Shown: piece after piece, positions 46,936 through 57,607 of the stretch
How the letters are laid out: every line of letters starts with the position of its first letter
Numbering within the stretch: position 1 is the first letter of the stretch
Program-made: the position numbers and the translations under genes
From: Enterovibrio calviensis DSM 14347
GTDB lineage: Bacteria; Pseudomonadota; Gammaproteobacteria; Enterobacterales; Vibrionaceae
Length of the DNA: 64,000 bases
Reading direction: 5' to 3'
Assembly: GCF_000621165.1 (NCBI RefSeq)
Contig: NZ_JHZA01000011.1
Coordinates: forward strand, 178,416-242,415
Notes under the pieces: generated by a model
Databases searched by the model: none
What the model saw: the letters and a program-made list of their open reading frames with translations, nothing else
Told to the model about the DNA's origin: nothing

Positions 46936-47010
46936 GGGCGAGGAAGTAAAGCTGCCACAACAGAACGGCCGAACCTCATTGAGTGCTCTGACGATAGCAT
47001 TCATGCCAAC

Positions 47011-47036
47011 AAAAAAGCCGCTGCAGTGGCAGCGGC
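47011..47036 (-). terminator. argF terminator
   Basis: GCCGCTGC-AGTG-GCAGCGGC with a T run on the minus strand, 25 bases after the argF stop. Confidence 0.85.
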
Positions 47037-47060
47037 CATATAAAGGAGGCTAGATAGCGA

Positions 47061-48065
47061 TTAGTCGCCCAGAGTGGCAACCAGCACGGCTTTGATGGTG
47101 TGCATGCGATTCTCCGCTTCATCAAACACGATGGAGTAGTCTGATTCAAAGACATCATCGGTGACTTCCAAGCCATTCATGCCATATTTCTCAGCCACTT
47201 CCGCACCAATGGTGGTTTGGTCATTGTGGAAGGCTGGTAGGCAGTGCATGAACTTCACGTGTGGATTCCCCGTGGCTTTGACCACGTCCATATTCACTTG
47301 ATAGGGCTTCATCAGCGCGACACGTTCATCCCATGCATCTTTAGATTCGCCCATGGAGACCCAAACATCGGTATAAAGGAAGTCACAGCCTTTAACACCT
47401 TCTTCGACATTTTCAGTCAGCGTGATCTGTGCGCCCGTTGATTTCGCAATGGACTGACATTGTTCCACGAGGCCTTCTTCTGGCCAAAACTGCTTAGGTG
47501 CCACCAAGCGAATATCCATGCCCATTTTAGCTGCGCCAACCATGAGTGAATTGCCCATGTTGTTACGTGCATCGCCAAGGTAGGCGAACTTAATGTCATG
47601 GAGCTGTTTGCCGCGTCCATACTCTTGCATGGTCAGGAAATCGGCGAGAATTTGTGTTGGGTGGAATTCGTCAGTGAGGCCATTCCAAACAGGAACGCCC
47701 GCGAACTGGCCGAGTTCTTCAACGATATCTTGTCCAAATCCTCGATATTGAATGCCATCGTACATTCTACCCAGCACGCGGGCGGTATCTTTCATCGATT
47801 CTTTATTGCCAATCTGAGAGCCTGACGGGCCAAGGTAAGTGACTTGCGCGCCTTGATCGAATGCTGCGACTTCAAATGCACAGCGAGTCCGTGTGGAGGC
47901 TTTTTCGAAAATTAATGCGATGTTTTTGCCTTTCAAACGAGGCTGCTCGTAACCATTGTATTTGGCTTTTTTCAGATCGGCAGACAGTGACAACAGGTGT
48001 TCGATTTCGCGAGGTGTGAAATCTAATAGCTTCAGAAAATTCCGGTGGCGAAGATTAAAAGCCAT
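47061..48065 (-). CDS. argF: Ornithine carbamoyltransferase
   Basis: Makes citrulline from ornithine and carbamoyl phosphate, or the reverse in arginine catabolism. 334 residues from [18 protein letters not shown]. Motifs STRTRCAFE (carbamoyl phosphate), DEFHPTQ and [10 protein letters not shown] (ornithine, Cys) are intact. The ORF extends 16 codons further, but the family start and a GGGAAC site support 48065. It lies downstream of arcA with a terminator between, so it is probably separately transcribed; whether it serves synthesis, the deiminase pathway or both cannot be told. Confidence 0.97.
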   Translation of the reverse strand: MAFNLRHRNFLKLLDFTPREIEHLLSLSADLKKAKYNGYEQPRLKGKNIALIFEKASTRTRCAFEVAAFDQGAQVTYLGPSGSQIGNKESMKDTARVLGRMYDGIQYRGFGQDIVEELGQFAGVPVWNGLTDEFHPTQILADFLTMQEYGRGKQLHDIKFAYLGDARNNMGNSLMVGAAKMGMDIRLVAPKQFWPEEGLVEQCQSIAKSTGAQITLTENVEEGVKGCDFLYTDVWVSMGESKDAWDERVALMKPYQVNMDVVKATGNPHVKFMHCLPAFHNDQTTIGAEVAEKYGMNGLEVTDDVFESDYSIVFDEAENRMHTIKAVLVATLGD

Positions 48066-48097
48066 AAATGAGTTCCCTTCAAAATCTTGTGTACAAC

Positions 48098-48189
48098 TGA
48101 ATAGTAGAATCATCCTCTACTATGATAATAGTCACGATTTTCACTCAAATATGATTAAGAATGCAACCCCTGTGAATAAATAATTATTT
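48098..48189 (-). promoter_or_regulatory. argF upstream region with palindromes and weak ARG-box-like sequences
   Basis: ATAGTAGA (48101-48108) and TCTACTAT (48116-48123) are a perfect 8-base inverted repeat in the argF leader. AAATAATTATTT (48178-48189) is a perfect 12-base palindrome preceded by TGTGAAT, resembling an ArgR site (TGAATwwwwATTCA). ArgR control is expected for argF but the match here is imperfect. Confidence 0.4.
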
Positions 48190-48209
48190 GTTGTGGATCT
48201 CTATTCATT

Positions 48210-48238
48210 AAAAAGGCCACCTTGAATGGTGGCCTTGA
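48210..48238 (-). terminator. arcA terminator
   Basis: AAGGCCACC-TTGAAT-GGTGGCCTT with a T run on the minus strand, 34 bases after the arcA stop. Confidence 0.85.
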
Positions 48239-48271
48239 TGGGTGTTATCAACAGAGTGGGGGTTGCGATGG

Positions 48272-49492
48272 TTACACGCCGTCGCGTTCGATAGGGCAGC
48301 TCATGCAGCGTGCGCCGCCGCGTCCTCTTCCGAGTTGGTCGCCAGGAATAGGAAGAACCGTGATACCCGCTTTGTCATATTTCTCATTGGTGTAGACATT
48401 GCCTTCGTAGCCAATGACAACACCAGGACGTACCGTGAGTACATTATTGGCATCATTCCATTGCTCACGTTCTGCTTCGAAGCTATCACCACCCGTGGTA
48501 ATGATATTGAGTTGTGGCAGATCGAGGGCTTTTTCAATCGCATGGAGGAAGTAGTCCGTCTCTTTGACTTCAACGTCGCCATTGCCTTTGTTGATGAGGC
48601 GCCAAGACTGAAGATCTTTGCGCATGACCTGCGGATAGACAGAAAAGGTATCGATGTCCATATGGGTCATGACCGTGTCTAAGTGCATGCATGAGCGATG
48701 CTTAGGCAGATTGATTGCAATTACTTCTTTGGCCTGTCCGTGTTTGAACAGGTTTCTTGCCAGCGCTTCAACACCTTGTGGGGTGGTGCGCTCTGACATG
48801 CCGACCAAGACCGCGCCATTACCGATAACCAATACGTCGCCACCTTCTACCATGGCATTGTCATAGTCACGTTGCTCAGCGCCAAGGTAGGTAAGGAAAT
48901 CTGCACCCGCAAAGGTCGGGTGCCAGCGGTAAATGGCGCGAAGGTGGTTAGTTTCACGCTGGCGAGCAGGCTTCGCCATCGGGTTTAGCGATACGCCACC
49001 GTAAATCCAGCATGAGGTATCACGGGTAAACAGGTGATTGGGCAGTGGGTCGATAATAAAATCGGTGCGTTCGTGCATGGCTTGCATCATGGAAGACGAT
49101 TGCACGGGGAAATCAATGTAGCTCAGGCCGCCTAAAAGAATATGCGCCAATTCTTCATTGCTCAGTTCATTGAGGTACTTGCGCACATCGCCCGCAAATT
49201 GGTAGCCGAGACGGTATTCGCCTATCTGCACATCAAGCAGCCACGTTTTGGCTTCAGGGATCGCTAAGGTTTCTGCAAGAAGATCGTGTAGCAGCAAGAC
49301 TTCAACATCTTGGTCACGCAATGTCTGTGCAAATTGGTCGTGCTCTTCTCCTGCACGCTCAACCGCTAACACATCATCAAATAGCAGTTCTTTATAGTTT
49401 GATGGTGTGAGGTGGTTAAGAGCTCGCTCTGGTCGATGCAGCAATACGCGCTTTAATTGACCGACTTCAGAACCCACATATAACTGACTCAT
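48272..49492 (-). CDS. arcA: Arginine deiminase
   Basis: Hydrolyses arginine to citrulline and ammonia, first step of the arginine deiminase pathway. 406 residues. The nucleophile cysteine lies in the C-terminal CMSCPIERD motif (about 396-404), the His in [16 protein letters not shown], and Asp/Glu in [10 protein letters not shown]. It is upstream of argF; no carbamate kinase gene (arcC) is present in this window, so ATP formation would need one elsewhere. Confidence 0.97.
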   Translation of the reverse strand: MSQLYVGSEVGQLKRVLLHRPERALNHLTPSNYKELLFDDVLAVERAGEEHDQFAQTLRDQDVEVLLLHDLLAETLAIPEAKTWLLDVQIGEYRLGYQFAGDVRKYLNELSNEELAHILLGGLSYIDFPVQSSSMMQAMHERTDFIIDPLPNHLFTRDTSCWIYGGVSLNPMAKPARQRETNHLRAIYRWHPTFAGADFLTYLGAEQRDYDNAMVEGGDVLVIGNGAVLVGMSERTTPQGVEALARNLFKHGQAKEVIAINLPKHRSCMHLDTVMTHMDIDTFSVYPQVMRKDLQSWRLINKGNGDVEVKETDYFLHAIEKALDLPQLNIITTGGDSFEAEREQWNDANNVLTVRPGVVIGYEGNVYTNEKYDKAGITVLPIPGDQLGRGRGGARCMSCPIERDGV

Positions 49493-50066
49493 TATCGTCT
49501 CTCTCTTGAATTTTTATTAGACCCGCCTGTTGGTTACCACGCTCGCCTTTTACTCGGTTTTATGGGGGAAACCTGAGATTTTTTGGTGATAGCATGATGT
49601 ACGCAACAACGAGGAAATAGGGAGATTAAGCGACAGAATTCTGTAATAGGGGCGCTTGATAGCAAAGACGCCTGAAAACATGTCGTAAATCCATTTATCT
49701 AAACAGTGGCATGGGTGGGGTAGCGCGAGCGCTATACCTCAATGATCCCAATAAATGCTCACGTTCAATTGTGCTTATCTATGCGATAGAAATGCACACT
49801 ATTCCATAATTCGGGGTTTTCTTGGCGCAAGATGAGGTGAAACCTAGGTATATCCAGCATCTTGTATGGTTATGACCCCGTTCTCAAATAATGACAACCT
49901 TGTAGGTTAAGGTCAATTTTACTTTTAGTTAACATGTGTCGGGTGCGATCTTTTTCGCGATAAATCCGATCACTTGGCGTCTTGGTATTGGTATCAATTG
50001 AACGTGGCAAACCAAGCCAATCCATGCGATAGTGCCTCGGTTATTATTTCAGTCTGGAGTTATCCA
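49493..50066. other. Long arcA-rraB intergenic region
   Basis: 574 bases between divergent genes with no convincing ORF. Near arcA, TGAATTTTTATTAG (49507-49520) resembles an ArgR half-conserved box. TGGAGTTATCCA just before 50067 gives the rraB ribosome site. The rest (49550-49960) shows no clear RNA gene or repeat to me. Confidence 0.5.
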
Positions 50067-50474
50067 ATGTCTTACGCTGACATTATTGAAGAACAAAAAG
50101 CGGAAACCCGCGAAATCATTGCTGCGCTGCTAGATGATGGTAGCGATCCAGATGCGCTTTACACGATTGAACACCACTTTTCGGCGGATAGCTTTGCGGA
50201 GCTAGAAGGCGCTGCAGTGGAAGCGTTCAAACTGGGTTATGAAGTGCTGGATGCGGAAGAGCTTGAGCTGGATGACGGTTCAACAGTGATTTGTTTTGAT
50301 GCGGTAATGGAATCTGCGCTTGACGCTGATCGTATCGATAAGCAAGTAGAAGCGCTTGCTGCATTGGCTGAAAAACACAAAATTGATTATGACGGTTGGG
50401 GCACTTACTTTGAGTCAGATGAAGAATCTGACGACGAAGAAGAAGGTGACCTTGAAGAAGACGACGAGAAGTAA
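50067..50474 (+). CDS. rraB: Ribonuclease E activity regulator RraB
   Basis: Binds RNase E and alters mRNA turnover and degradosome composition. 135 residues from [38 protein letters not shown], the family start. It ends in a very acidic tail ([18 protein letters not shown]), typical of RraB. GGAG lies eight bases before ATG 50067; the ORF runs 31 codons further up without support. Confidence 0.95.
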   Translation: MSYADIIEEQKAETREIIAALLDDGSDPDALYTIEHHFSADSFAELEGAAVEAFKLGYEVLDAEELELDDGSTVICFDAVMESALDADRIDKQVEALAALAEKHKIDYDGWGTYFESDEESDDEEEGDLEEDDEK

Positions 50475-50510
50475 TCACGTCCTCTTTTAGTCTCTCGTAA
50501 TAAAAACGAT

Positions 50511-50535
50511 AAAGCCGGATATATCCGGCTTTTTT
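50511..50535. terminator. Terminator between rraB and the MarR-GNAT gene
   Basis: AAAGCCGGATA-TATCCGGCTTTTTT, nearly perfect palindrome with T run. Confidence 0.88.
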
Positions 50536-50578
50536 GTGGGCGCTATTTGAGAATGCTACGTGAGAGTGACTATGAGTG

Positions 50579-51493
50579 CTATGACGAGAAAGTTTTCAGC
50601 ATGACGACTTCGCAATCGCCATGTCCGGTATCGCCAAGTGGCTTGTCGAGGTGTTTAAAGCCAATCGATTCATATAGGTGAATCGCTTCTTTTAAACATG
50701 CCGTGGTTTCGAGATAACATGCGGTGTAGCCTTTCTCTCGGGCAAACTTCATCGCCATTGCCGCAAGGCGACGGGCAAACCCTTTCCCTCGAAGTTCTGG
50801 ACGGAAGTACATTTTCTGCAACTCGCACACGGTATCTTCGCCTTTCAGTGGAGCAATGCCACCGCCACCCAAGATCTTTCCATTATGCTCTACCACCCAA
50901 TATGCCGCGTTCTCTGCTTGGTAGCATTCGCTGAGTGAGTCGAGTGTCGGATCTGCGATGCTGTACCCCTTGTCCTCGGTTAATCCATATTCTGTCGACA
51001 CTTTGCGAATAACGGCTGCGATGGCGGCGTTGTCTGCGGGTTCTAACAAACGCAGTGTGAAGCCTTTCTGGTGATGACTCTGCTCCATTGCTCGGTTGTA
51101 GCGGTACAGAGAGCGTGACAAGTTTTCAATCTCGTCCAAATCGAGTTGCTCTAAGTACAAGGCGATTTCTGAATTGATCCCGACATGATGCTGGTCGAGT
51201 CGTGCTCGGCCAAAATCAGACAACAGGTAGGTGGGGTGGGCACTTTTGGCATCGGCTTGGTAAGAGACGGTGTCGTTATTAATCAAGATAGCCAAGGTGC
51301 GATTGGCGTTGATGACGTCAATGTTAAGTCTCCCTGCAAGCTCTTCTGCGCTGAGAGGACCTTGTTCGAGCTCAATTAATACATGACATTGCACAGTCGT
51401 CAGGCCTGCCGTGCCGTAGATGTTGTCTAGCAACCCACGATGCCTGAGCAGTTGACGGACTAAAGAGCGGATTTCAACCGGACCTGTAGGCAT
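50579..51493 (-). CDS. MarR-family regulator fused to GNAT acetyltransferase
   Basis: A 304-residue two-domain protein. Residues 1-140 form a MarR-type winged helix ([41 protein letters not shown]). Residues 150-304 form a GNAT domain with the acetyl-CoA motif [20 protein letters not shown] and a YxxxGF end (YESIGFKHL). Such fusions are widespread; substrate and regulated gene are unknown. ATG 51493 is preferred over 51511 because ATGGAGAAACA places GGAG eight bases upstream. Divergent from the DUF898 gene. Confidence 0.92.
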   Translation of the reverse strand: MPTGPVEIRSLVRQLLRHRGLLDNIYGTAGLTTVQCHVLIELEQGPLSAEELAGRLNIDVINANRTLAILINNDTVSYQADAKSAHPTYLLSDFGRARLDQHHVGINSEIALYLEQLDLDEIENLSRSLYRYNRAMEQSHHQKGFTLRLLEPADNAAIAAVIRKVSTEYGLTEDKGYSIADPTLDSLSECYQAENAAYWVVEHNGKILGGGGIAPLKGEDTVCELQKMYFRPELRGKGFARRLAAMAMKFAREKGYTACYLETTACLKEAIHLYESIGFKHLDKPLGDTGHGDCEVVMLKTFSS

Positions 51494-51697
51494 TGTTTCT
51501 CCATTTTGCATGTTGCACGCCCTGTGCGTTGAGGTTTGCGATTATTGCTCAATCACTATTTTATGTAAGTGAGTATGCCGTGTATTTGCATCATTTGTTT
51601 ATTTTATTCGCACTTGCTACTGAGCAATGTGAGTGAGTCATGGCATTCACTTATGATAGCGAAAACATATGATAAATCAGTTGGCAAAGGATTGACC

Positions 51698-52864
51698 ATG
51701 GAAAACAAGATGCAGTTTCACGGAACTGGCCGTGAGTTCTTCGGGATTTGGATTGTGAATATCGTGCTGAGTGTTCTCACTCTCGGTATTTATTCGGCGT
51801 GGGCTAAAGTGAGAACTAAAAAGTATTTCTATGGAAATTCGGAATTGGCGGGTAGCCGGTTTGATTATCATGCGACGCCCATTCAGATCCTTATTGGACG
51901 AATAATCGCCGTGTCGGCATTTATTATTTGGTATGTGGTAGGGCAGTTTTTCCCCGTTTTTTCCGTCGCCTTATTACTTGCAGGCATCGCTATCATGCCT
52001 TGGCTGGCGCGCAACAATGCGCGCTTCGATGCTCGGATGACCAGCTATCGTAACGTTAGGCTTAATTTTACGGGGTCATTGCTCGGCGCCTATACCGCGT
52101 TGTTGGGGCGAGGTTCAGTGCTATTCATCGTATTTATTGCTTTTGGCACGTTTGCGTCTGCACCGACAAATGGGTGGGTCACGTTTATTTTCGTGATGAG
52201 CGGGCTCATTGCCGGGTTATTTACGTTTGCTTGGGTAATGAAAGGTGTTGCCAGCTATTTTGCCAATGGATATGGCTACGGAAAACTGACGTTTGAGGCA
52301 GAACTTTCGACTGGCTATTTTGTTCGCACCTATTTGGGCGCTATTGGGATTGCACTTTGTGCGTCAGTTGGAATTTTACTGTTCGGCGGAGTCATTGTCT
52401 TCCTGATTGGCGATTCCGTTATCCCTAATATTGAGGCTTTTGATTGGGAGTCTTTCAATGTCTCTGACATGTCGTCACTGTTTAGTATGTTTGCTGTTTT
52501 GCTTCTAGCGTACGCCATGATGTTTCTTTCGATGTTGATGGCGAGTGCATATATTGCTTCGAGAATTCGAAATCACGTGTTCAGCTTAATGCAGGTGGGT
52601 GACACCGGTGACTACCGACTTAGCTCCAACATGAAAACCCTAGATTACACCGTGTTGATCATCACTAACTTTTTGCTACAAGTTGTCACTCTCGGTTTGG
52701 CGCGCCCTTGGGTAAAAGTGCGCACTGCTCGTTATCTGTTATCAGTGACATCGGTACACGGTGATCTGGATGCGCTTAGCGTTTACGAAGATGAAAGCAA
52801 TGTGAAATCTTCTATTGGGGATGAAACGTCGCAGGTCTTTGATTTGGATATTGGTATCAGTTGA
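51698..52864 (+). CDS. DUF898 (YjgN-like) multi-span membrane protein
   Basis: A 388-residue inner-membrane protein of the DUF898 family, unknown function. Two copies of the family motif occur: LTLGIYSAWAKVRTKKYFYGN (about 25-45) and VTLGLARPWVKVRTARYLL (about 330-348), with roughly eight membrane helices between. AAAGGA precedes ATG 51698. Its stop (TGA) overlaps the ATG of the next gene, an M48 protease, as TGATG. This coupling suggests the two act together at the membrane. Confidence 0.88.
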   Translation: MENKMQFHGTGREFFGIWIVNIVLSVLTLGIYSAWAKVRTKKYFYGNSELAGSRFDYHATPIQILIGRIIAVSAFIIWYVVGQFFPVFSVALLLAGIAIMPWLARNNARFDARMTSYRNVRLNFTGSLLGAYTALLGRGSVLFIVFIAFGTFASAPTNGWVTFIFVMSGLIAGLFTFAWVMKGVASYFANGYGYGKLTFEAELSTGYFVRTYLGAIGIALCASVGILLFGGVIVFLIGDSVIPNIEAFDWESFNVSDMSSLFSMFAVLLLAYAMMFLSMLMASAYIASRIRNHVFSLMQVGDTGDYRLSSNMKTLDYTVLIITNFLLQVVTLGLARPWVKVRTARYLLSVTSVHGDLDALSVYEDESNVKSSIGDETSQVFDLDIGIS

Positions 52865-53868
52865 TGGTGAACGGCGTTGCTTTTAGCGCGGGAGAATCCG
52901 CGAAACACGAAGCGACATTTACCGTCGTCGCTCAGAACAGAGCAGTCTTGAATTATGATGGTCAGACAGTGACGTGCGACCTTGCTAGCGTCACTCCGTC
53001 TGAGTCTATTGGTACACTGCCGCTTCAATTGTGTTTTCCAAATGGCGAGCTTTTTATCCCTGATGACGAGTCATCTCTCCCACTTTGCTTTCAACGCTCA
53101 AAGAAGGGAGGGTTATCTCGACTCGAAAGCAGCAAGGCCGCCATTTTTTCATTTGTTGTTGGCGCCGTGTTTTTGATCACATTGTTTTTCTATGTTGGCG
53201 TGCCAGCTCTGAGCACTGGGATTGCGAAGGCGCTGCCTGATGATGTGCCAATGGCAGTTGGTGATCATGTGATGACACAGCTCGACGGTCAGCTTCTCAC
53301 TCAATCAGCACTTGATGCCCCAAGGCAGGATGCCATTCGAAAGCGCTTCGAGATGCTGTTAGCGTCGCTGCCTCCCATGCCTATCACGCCAAAGCTTGAG
53401 TTCCGTCGCTGGGAGCAAGGGCCGAATGCGTTCGCATTGAGTGATGGCACGATTGTTTTGCTGGATTCGCTAGTATTGCTAGCAGAGAACGATGCGCAGC
53501 TTGAAAGCGTGATTTTGCATGAACTCGGGCATGTTTATCACCAGCACGTCATGATCCGCTTAGTGCGTTCAACATTGATTTCAGTCTCTGTCGCTGTGAT
53601 CACAGGCGAAAGCACCGGAGTGATTGACCTGATGACAGGTGTTGGTGTGTTGCTAGCAACAGCCGGTTATTCCCGAGCCGATGAGGTGCAGTCAGATGCT
53701 TTTGCCGCGCAATATCTCACGGCCATTTATGGCAACGCCACTGCGCAGGCGGAAATGTTTACGTTAATGGGGCAGGGGCTCACCGATGGAGAGGTCACGC
53801 AATGGCTGAGCTCGCATCCTGATACGAAAAGCCGTATTCAAGCCACGGAAAATTTTCAGGAACAGTAA
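52864..53868 (+). CDS. M48-family membrane zinc metalloprotease
   Basis: A 334-residue protease. An N-terminal region of about 90 residues has no signal and begins with a small beta-rich segment, followed by one membrane helix (about 91-113) and a periplasmic M48 domain with the zinc motif VILHELGHVYHQH (His 219, Glu 220, His 223) and the third ligand in RADEVQSDAFAAQYL. The ending HPDTKSRIQA is typical of M48 (Ste24/HtpX-like) proteases. It is translationally coupled to the DUF898 gene. Substrate unknown; envelope protein quality control is possible. Confidence 0.9.
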   Translation: MVNGVAFSAGESAKHEATFTVVAQNRAVLNYDGQTVTCDLASVTPSESIGTLPLQLCFPNGELFIPDDESSLPLCFQRSKKGGLSRLESSKAAIFSFVVGAVFLITLFFYVGVPALSTGIAKALPDDVPMAVGDHVMTQLDGQLLTQSALDAPRQDAIRKRFEMLLASLPPMPITPKLEFRRWEQGPNAFALSDGTIVLLDSLVLLAENDAQLESVILHELGHVYHQHVMIRLVRSTLISVSVAVITGESTGVIDLMTGVGVLLATAGYSRADEVQSDAFAAQYLTAIYGNATAQAEMFTLMGQGLTDGEVTQWLSSHPDTKSRIQATENFQEQ

Positions 53869-53883
53869 GTTACTTTAAACATG

Positions 53884-53910
53884 AAAAAGGGCAGCGAGGC
53901 TGCCCTTTTT
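53884..53910. terminator. Bidirectional terminator between the M48 and DUF2061 genes
   Basis: AAAAAGGGCAGC-GAG-GCTGCCCTTTTT. Confidence 0.9.
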
Positions 53911-53923
53911 CGTGAGGAGACTA

Positions 53924-54328
53924 TCAAGATACACGCGTAGGGTGATGATGGTGGCAAAGCATGCTCATACGTTCTTTGTTTTGCCATACGCGTTCATGGA
54001 AGTAATAAGCCATTGTGTTGATGCATGGCTCAATCATCGCCATCAAGCTACCGATCAACACATCCCCTGTCAGAAGGTAAACCACGGTGAATGCGACACT
54101 AAAATGAACAATCGCAAAGCTTATGGTTTTGTGGCTTGGGTTGTTGTTCATCGTACGTTTTAATAATTTGCTATCCCATGCTTTCTCATGGAAGTAAAAC
54201 GCGACGGTGTTGACCATTGGTTCTACCATGGCTATCAAACTACCTAGCAGAATATCACCAGTCAAAATGTATGCGACGGTAAAGGCAACGGTAAAATGGA
54301 TCACAGCAAAACTGATGGTCTTTTTCAT
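53924..54328 (-). CDS. Tandem-duplicated DUF2061 membrane protein
   Basis: A 134-residue protein made of two DUF2061 units: KKTISFAVIHFTVAFTVAYI (about 2-21) and its copy HKTISFAIVHFSVAFTVVYL (about 68-87), each followed by LTGD(I/V)L(L/I)GSL(I/M)AM(V/I)EP and a terminal YFHE(K/R)xW. Each unit has two membrane helices. Function is unknown. A Fur-like box lies about 40 bases upstream, suggesting iron-dependent expression. Confidence 0.88.
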   Translation of the reverse strand: MKKTISFAVIHFTVAFTVAYILTGDILLGSLIAMVEPMVNTVAFYFHEKAWDSKLLKRTMNNNPSHKTISFAIVHFSVAFTVVYLLTGDVLIGSLMAMIEPCINTMAYYFHERVWQNKERMSMLCHHHHPTRVS

Positions 54329-54368
54329 AACAGGTCCTTAGGTCCTTCATGGGTATGACTTAATTATT

Positions 54369-54388
54369 GCAAATGATTCTCATTTGTA
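54369..54388 (-). promoter_or_regulatory. Fur-like box upstream of the DUF2061 gene
   Basis: GCAAATGATTCTCATTTGTA is a near-perfect inverted repeat (GCAAATGA / TCATTTGT) around TTC and contains ATGATTCTCAT, the core wording of gamma-proteobacterial Fur sites. It lies 41-60 bases before the start codon, where a repressor would cover the promoter. Confidence 0.6.
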
Positions 54389-54640
54389 AATAGGGTTTTC
54401 ATGGATTGTTCCGATAGCCATGAGCTATTGGAAATTAATTCTTGTTTAATCTGTTGATTAGTAAGTGGTTAATTTTATTTTTCGTTGGTTGGTAAAATCG
54501 AAAATAGTGAGTATTCGTGATGAGCATCAAGCGAGATAACGAATTTGAGCACTATTTTTCATAGAACGGGAGTGCTGAAACGGTCAAGTGACGCACAATT
54601 TTGTGGGGGGGCTGTTGTTTGGTGATGACAAAAAACACAT

Positions 54641-54672
54641 AAAAAAGGCTGATGGTCACCCATCAGCCTTTT
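54641..54672 (-). terminator. valS terminator
   Basis: AAAAAAGGCTGATGG-TCA-CCCATCAGCCTTTT; T run on the minus strand, 26 bases after the valS stop. Confidence 0.85.
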
Positions 54673-54697
54673 GCATTGTGTTGGTTAGCGTGGAGAA

Positions 54698-57583
54698 TTA
54701 CAGTGCAGCGATAGTTGCTTTCTGCTCTTCCAGTTTCACCAGTGTTTCTTTGTAGCCATCTAGCTTCGCACGTTCAGCCTCAACAACCGCTTCTGGTGCT
54801 TTAGCAACGAAACCTTGGTTGCCTAGCTTGCCAGCGATACGCTTGATTTCGCCTTCCGTTTTTGCGATTTCTTTGTCTAGACGAGCTAGCTCTGCATCTT
54901 TGTCGATCAGACCCGCCATTGGGATCATCAGCGTAGACTTACCAACCAGTGCTGTTGCACACGCTGGTGTCTCTTCGCCAGCAGTCAGAACGCGAATGCC
55001 GTCCAGTTTTGCCAAAGACAATAGAACTTGTTTGTTTGCTTCTAGACGAGCAACGTCTTTCTCGTCGGCCGCTTTCAGCATGACATCAAGCGCTTTGCTT
55101 GGTGCGATGTCGTATTCAGCGCGAAGGTTACGAATAGAAGTGATAAACGCTTTCACCCACTCGATGTCTGCAAGTGCATTGGCATCGAACTGTGCTTCAT
55201 CATACTGAGGCAGTGCTTGCAGCATGATGGTTTCGTCAAAGTTAGCCGCATCAATGCCGTCGACCAATGGCTTAACGCTCTGCCAAATGGACTCGGTGAT
55301 GTATGGCAGTACTGGATGAGCAAGACGTAGCGTTTTCTCAAGCACAGTGATCAATGTGTAACGCGTCGCTTGCTGTTGCGCTTCAGTGCCTTTCCAAAGA
55401 ACAGGCTTGGTCAGCTCTAAGTACCAGTCACAGAATTGGTTCCAGATGAACTCGTACAGCGTGTTTGCTGCCATATCCAGACGGAAGTTCTCGATGTGTG
55501 TGTTGAAATCTTTCGCCGCCAGTTGGAATTGAGATTCAATCCATTTATCTGCCAGTGAGAACTCCATCGAGGCGCGCTGCTCTTGAGACAAAGAGGTGCC
55601 GCAGTCTTGCTCTTCTGCATTCATCAGCACGTAACGGCTTGCGTTCCATAGCTTGTTACAGAAGTTGCGGTAACCTTCTAGGCGCTTCATGTCCCAGTTG
55701 ATGTCACGGCCGGTTGAAGCCATGGCTGCTAGGGTGAAACGCAGTGCATCTGTACCGTAAGGTTCGATACCGCCTTCAAAGGCTTTACGCGTGTTCTTTT
55801 CAATCTTGGCTGCAAGCTGAGGCTGCATCATGTTGCCACAACGCTTCTCAACAAGAGATTCCAGATCAATACCGTCAATCATGTCGATTGGGTCAAGCAC
55901 GTTGCCCTTTGATTTCGACATCTTGTCGCCGTTCTCATCACGGATAAGACCGGTAACGTAAACGGTTTTGAATGGCACTTGTGACTTGCCGTCTTCGTCT
56001 TTACAGAAGTGCATGGTCATCATGATCATGCGAGCAACCCAGAAGAAGATGATGTCAAAACCAGTGACCAACACGTCAGACGGGTGGAAGGTTTTCAGAT
56101 CTGGGGTTTGCTCAGGCCAGCCTTGTGTACCGAAGGTCCAAAGTGCAGAAGAGAACCAGGTATCCAGTACATCGTCGTCTTGGCGAAGCACAACCACAGG
56201 AGCAAGGTTGTTTTGCTCTCGCACTTCTTCTTCGCTGCGGCCAACATAGACGTTACCGTCGTTGTCGTACCATGCAGGAATGCGGTGACCCCACCAAAGT
56301 TGACGAGAGATACACCAATCTTGAATGTCACGCATCCAAGAGAAGTACATGTTTTCGTATTGCTTAGGCACGAATTGAATGTCGCCATTCTCTACGGCTT
56401 CAACGGCTGGTTTCGCCAGTGTTGCAGCACGCACGTACCATTGGTCAGTCAGCATTGGCTCAATGACAACACCACCACGGTCACCGTAAGGCACGGTTAG
56501 GTCGTGATCTTTGATTTCTTCTAGTAGGTCAAGCGTGTCGAATTCAGCAACGATCGCTTTACGTGCAGCGAAACGCTCCATGCCACGGTAAGCTTCTGGA
56601 AGCTCGGCGCTGTATGCGTCGCTTGCTTCGCCGTTGGTGTTGAACACTTCGGCACTGTCACGGATGTCAGCATTGAAGGTCAAGATGTTGATCATTGGCA
56701 GCTGGTGGCGTTTGCCGACTTCATAGTCATTGAAGTCGTGCGCAGGGGTGATCTTCACACAACCTGTGCCTTTCTCCATGTCTGCGTGTTCATCGCCCAC
56801 GATAGGGATGCGACGATTCACGATAGGCAGCATGATTTCTTTGCCGATCAGCGCTTGGTAGCGTGGATCTTCAGGGTTTACTGCAACGCCTGTATCACCC
56901 AGCATGGTTTCTGGACGTGTGGTTGCAACAACAATGTAGTCTTTGCCGTCTGCGGTTTTTACACCGTCAGCCAGTGGGTAACGGAAATGCCACATGTGGC
57001 CTTTCACGTCTTTGTTTTCCACTTCTAGATCAGAAATCGCGGTGTGCAGTTTCGGATCCCAGTTAACCAGACGCTTACCACGGTAGATAAGATCTTCTTG
57101 GAAAAGGCGAACAAACACTTCTTGAACGGCATTAGACAGGCCGTCGTCCATGGTGAATCGCTCACGATCCCAGTCGACTGACGCGCCAAGGCGACGAAGC
57201 TGCTTGGTGATAGTGCCACCAGACTCCGCTTTCCATTCCCAGATCTTGTCGATGAAGGCATCACGACCGTAATCGTGCTTAGTTTTGCCTTCTTCTGCAG
57301 CGATCTTGCGCTCAACAACCATTTGCGTCGCGATACCTGCGTGGTCGGTACCTACTTGCCAAAGGGTGTTTTTGCCTTTCATGCGTTCGCAACGGATCAA
57401 GGTATCCATGATGGTATCTTGGAACGCGTGACCCATGTGAAGGCTACCAGTGACGTTTGGTGGCGGGATCATGATGCTGTATGCATCTTTTGAAGTGTCA
57501 CCATGAGGCTTGAAATAACCGGCCTCTTCCCAGCGCTGGTACAGCGCTTTTTCAATCGATGTTGGGTTGTATGTCTTTTCCAT
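54698..57583 (-). CDS. valS: Valyl-tRNA synthetase
   Basis: Class I aminoacyl-tRNA synthetase, 961 residues. The HIGH motif reads [15 protein letters not shown] (about 38-52), the KMSKS motif reads [12 protein letters not shown] (about 555-566), and an editing domain lies between. A C-terminal coiled coil ([29 protein letters not shown]), typical of ValRS, binds tRNA. It follows holC by 24 bases in the pepA-holC-valS order conserved in gamma-proteobacteria. Confidence 0.99.
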   Translation of the reverse strand: MEKTYNPTSIEKALYQRWEEAGYFKPHGDTSKDAYSIMIPPPNVTGSLHMGHAFQDTIMDTLIRCERMKGKNTLWQVGTDHAGIATQMVVERKIAAEEGKTKHDYGRDAFIDKIWEWKAESGGTITKQLRRLGASVDWDRERFTMDDGLSNAVQEVFVRLFQEDLIYRGKRLVNWDPKLHTAISDLEVENKDVKGHMWHFRYPLADGVKTADGKDYIVVATTRPETMLGDTGVAVNPEDPRYQALIGKEIMLPIVNRRIPIVGDEHADMEKGTGCVKITPAHDFNDYEVGKRHQLPMINILTFNADIRDSAEVFNTNGEASDAYSAELPEAYRGMERFAARKAIVAEFDTLDLLEEIKDHDLTVPYGDRGGVVIEPMLTDQWYVRAATLAKPAVEAVENGDIQFVPKQYENMYFSWMRDIQDWCISRQLWWGHRIPAWYDNDGNVYVGRSEEEVREQNNLAPVVVLRQDDDVLDTWFSSALWTFGTQGWPEQTPDLKTFHPSDVLVTGFDIIFFWVARMIMMTMHFCKDEDGKSQVPFKTVYVTGLIRDENGDKMSKSKGNVLDPIDMIDGIDLESLVEKRCGNMMQPQLAAKIEKNTRKAFEGGIEPYGTDALRFTLAAMASTGRDINWDMKRLEGYRNFCNKLWNASRYVLMNAEEQDCGTSLSQEQRASMEFSLADKWIESQFQLAAKDFNTHIENFRLDMAANTLYEFIWNQFCDWYLELTKPVLWKGTEAQQQATRYTLITVLEKTLRLAHPVLPYITESIWQSVKPLVDGIDAANFDETIMLQALPQYDEAQFDANALADIEWVKAFITSIRNLRAEYDIAPSKALDVMLKAADEKDVARLEANKQVLLSLAKLDGIRVLTAGEETPACATALVGKSTLMIPMAGLIDKDAELARLDKEIAKTEGEIKRIAGKLGNQGFVAKAPEAVVEAERAKLDGYKETLVKLEEQKATIAAL

Positions 57584-57607
57584 AGCGCTCTTGATGGATC
57601 GTGTGAT

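Larger units (their letters stand above)
54329..54697. other. DUF2061-valS intergenic region
   Basis: 369 bases without an ORF. It holds the Fur-like box at 54369-54388, an AT-rich stretch at 54420-54500 and the valS terminator at 54641-54672. Nothing else is identified. Confidence 0.5.

Noticed and set aside
46826..46960. Upstream extension giving a 60-residue pyrB leader peptide
   Set aside because: The promoter at 46908-46935 would start transcription inside this frame, so the full 60-residue version cannot be made from it.
56009..56500. 163-residue frame antisense to valS
   Set aside because: Shadow of a synthetase gene; no ribosome site or family resemblance.
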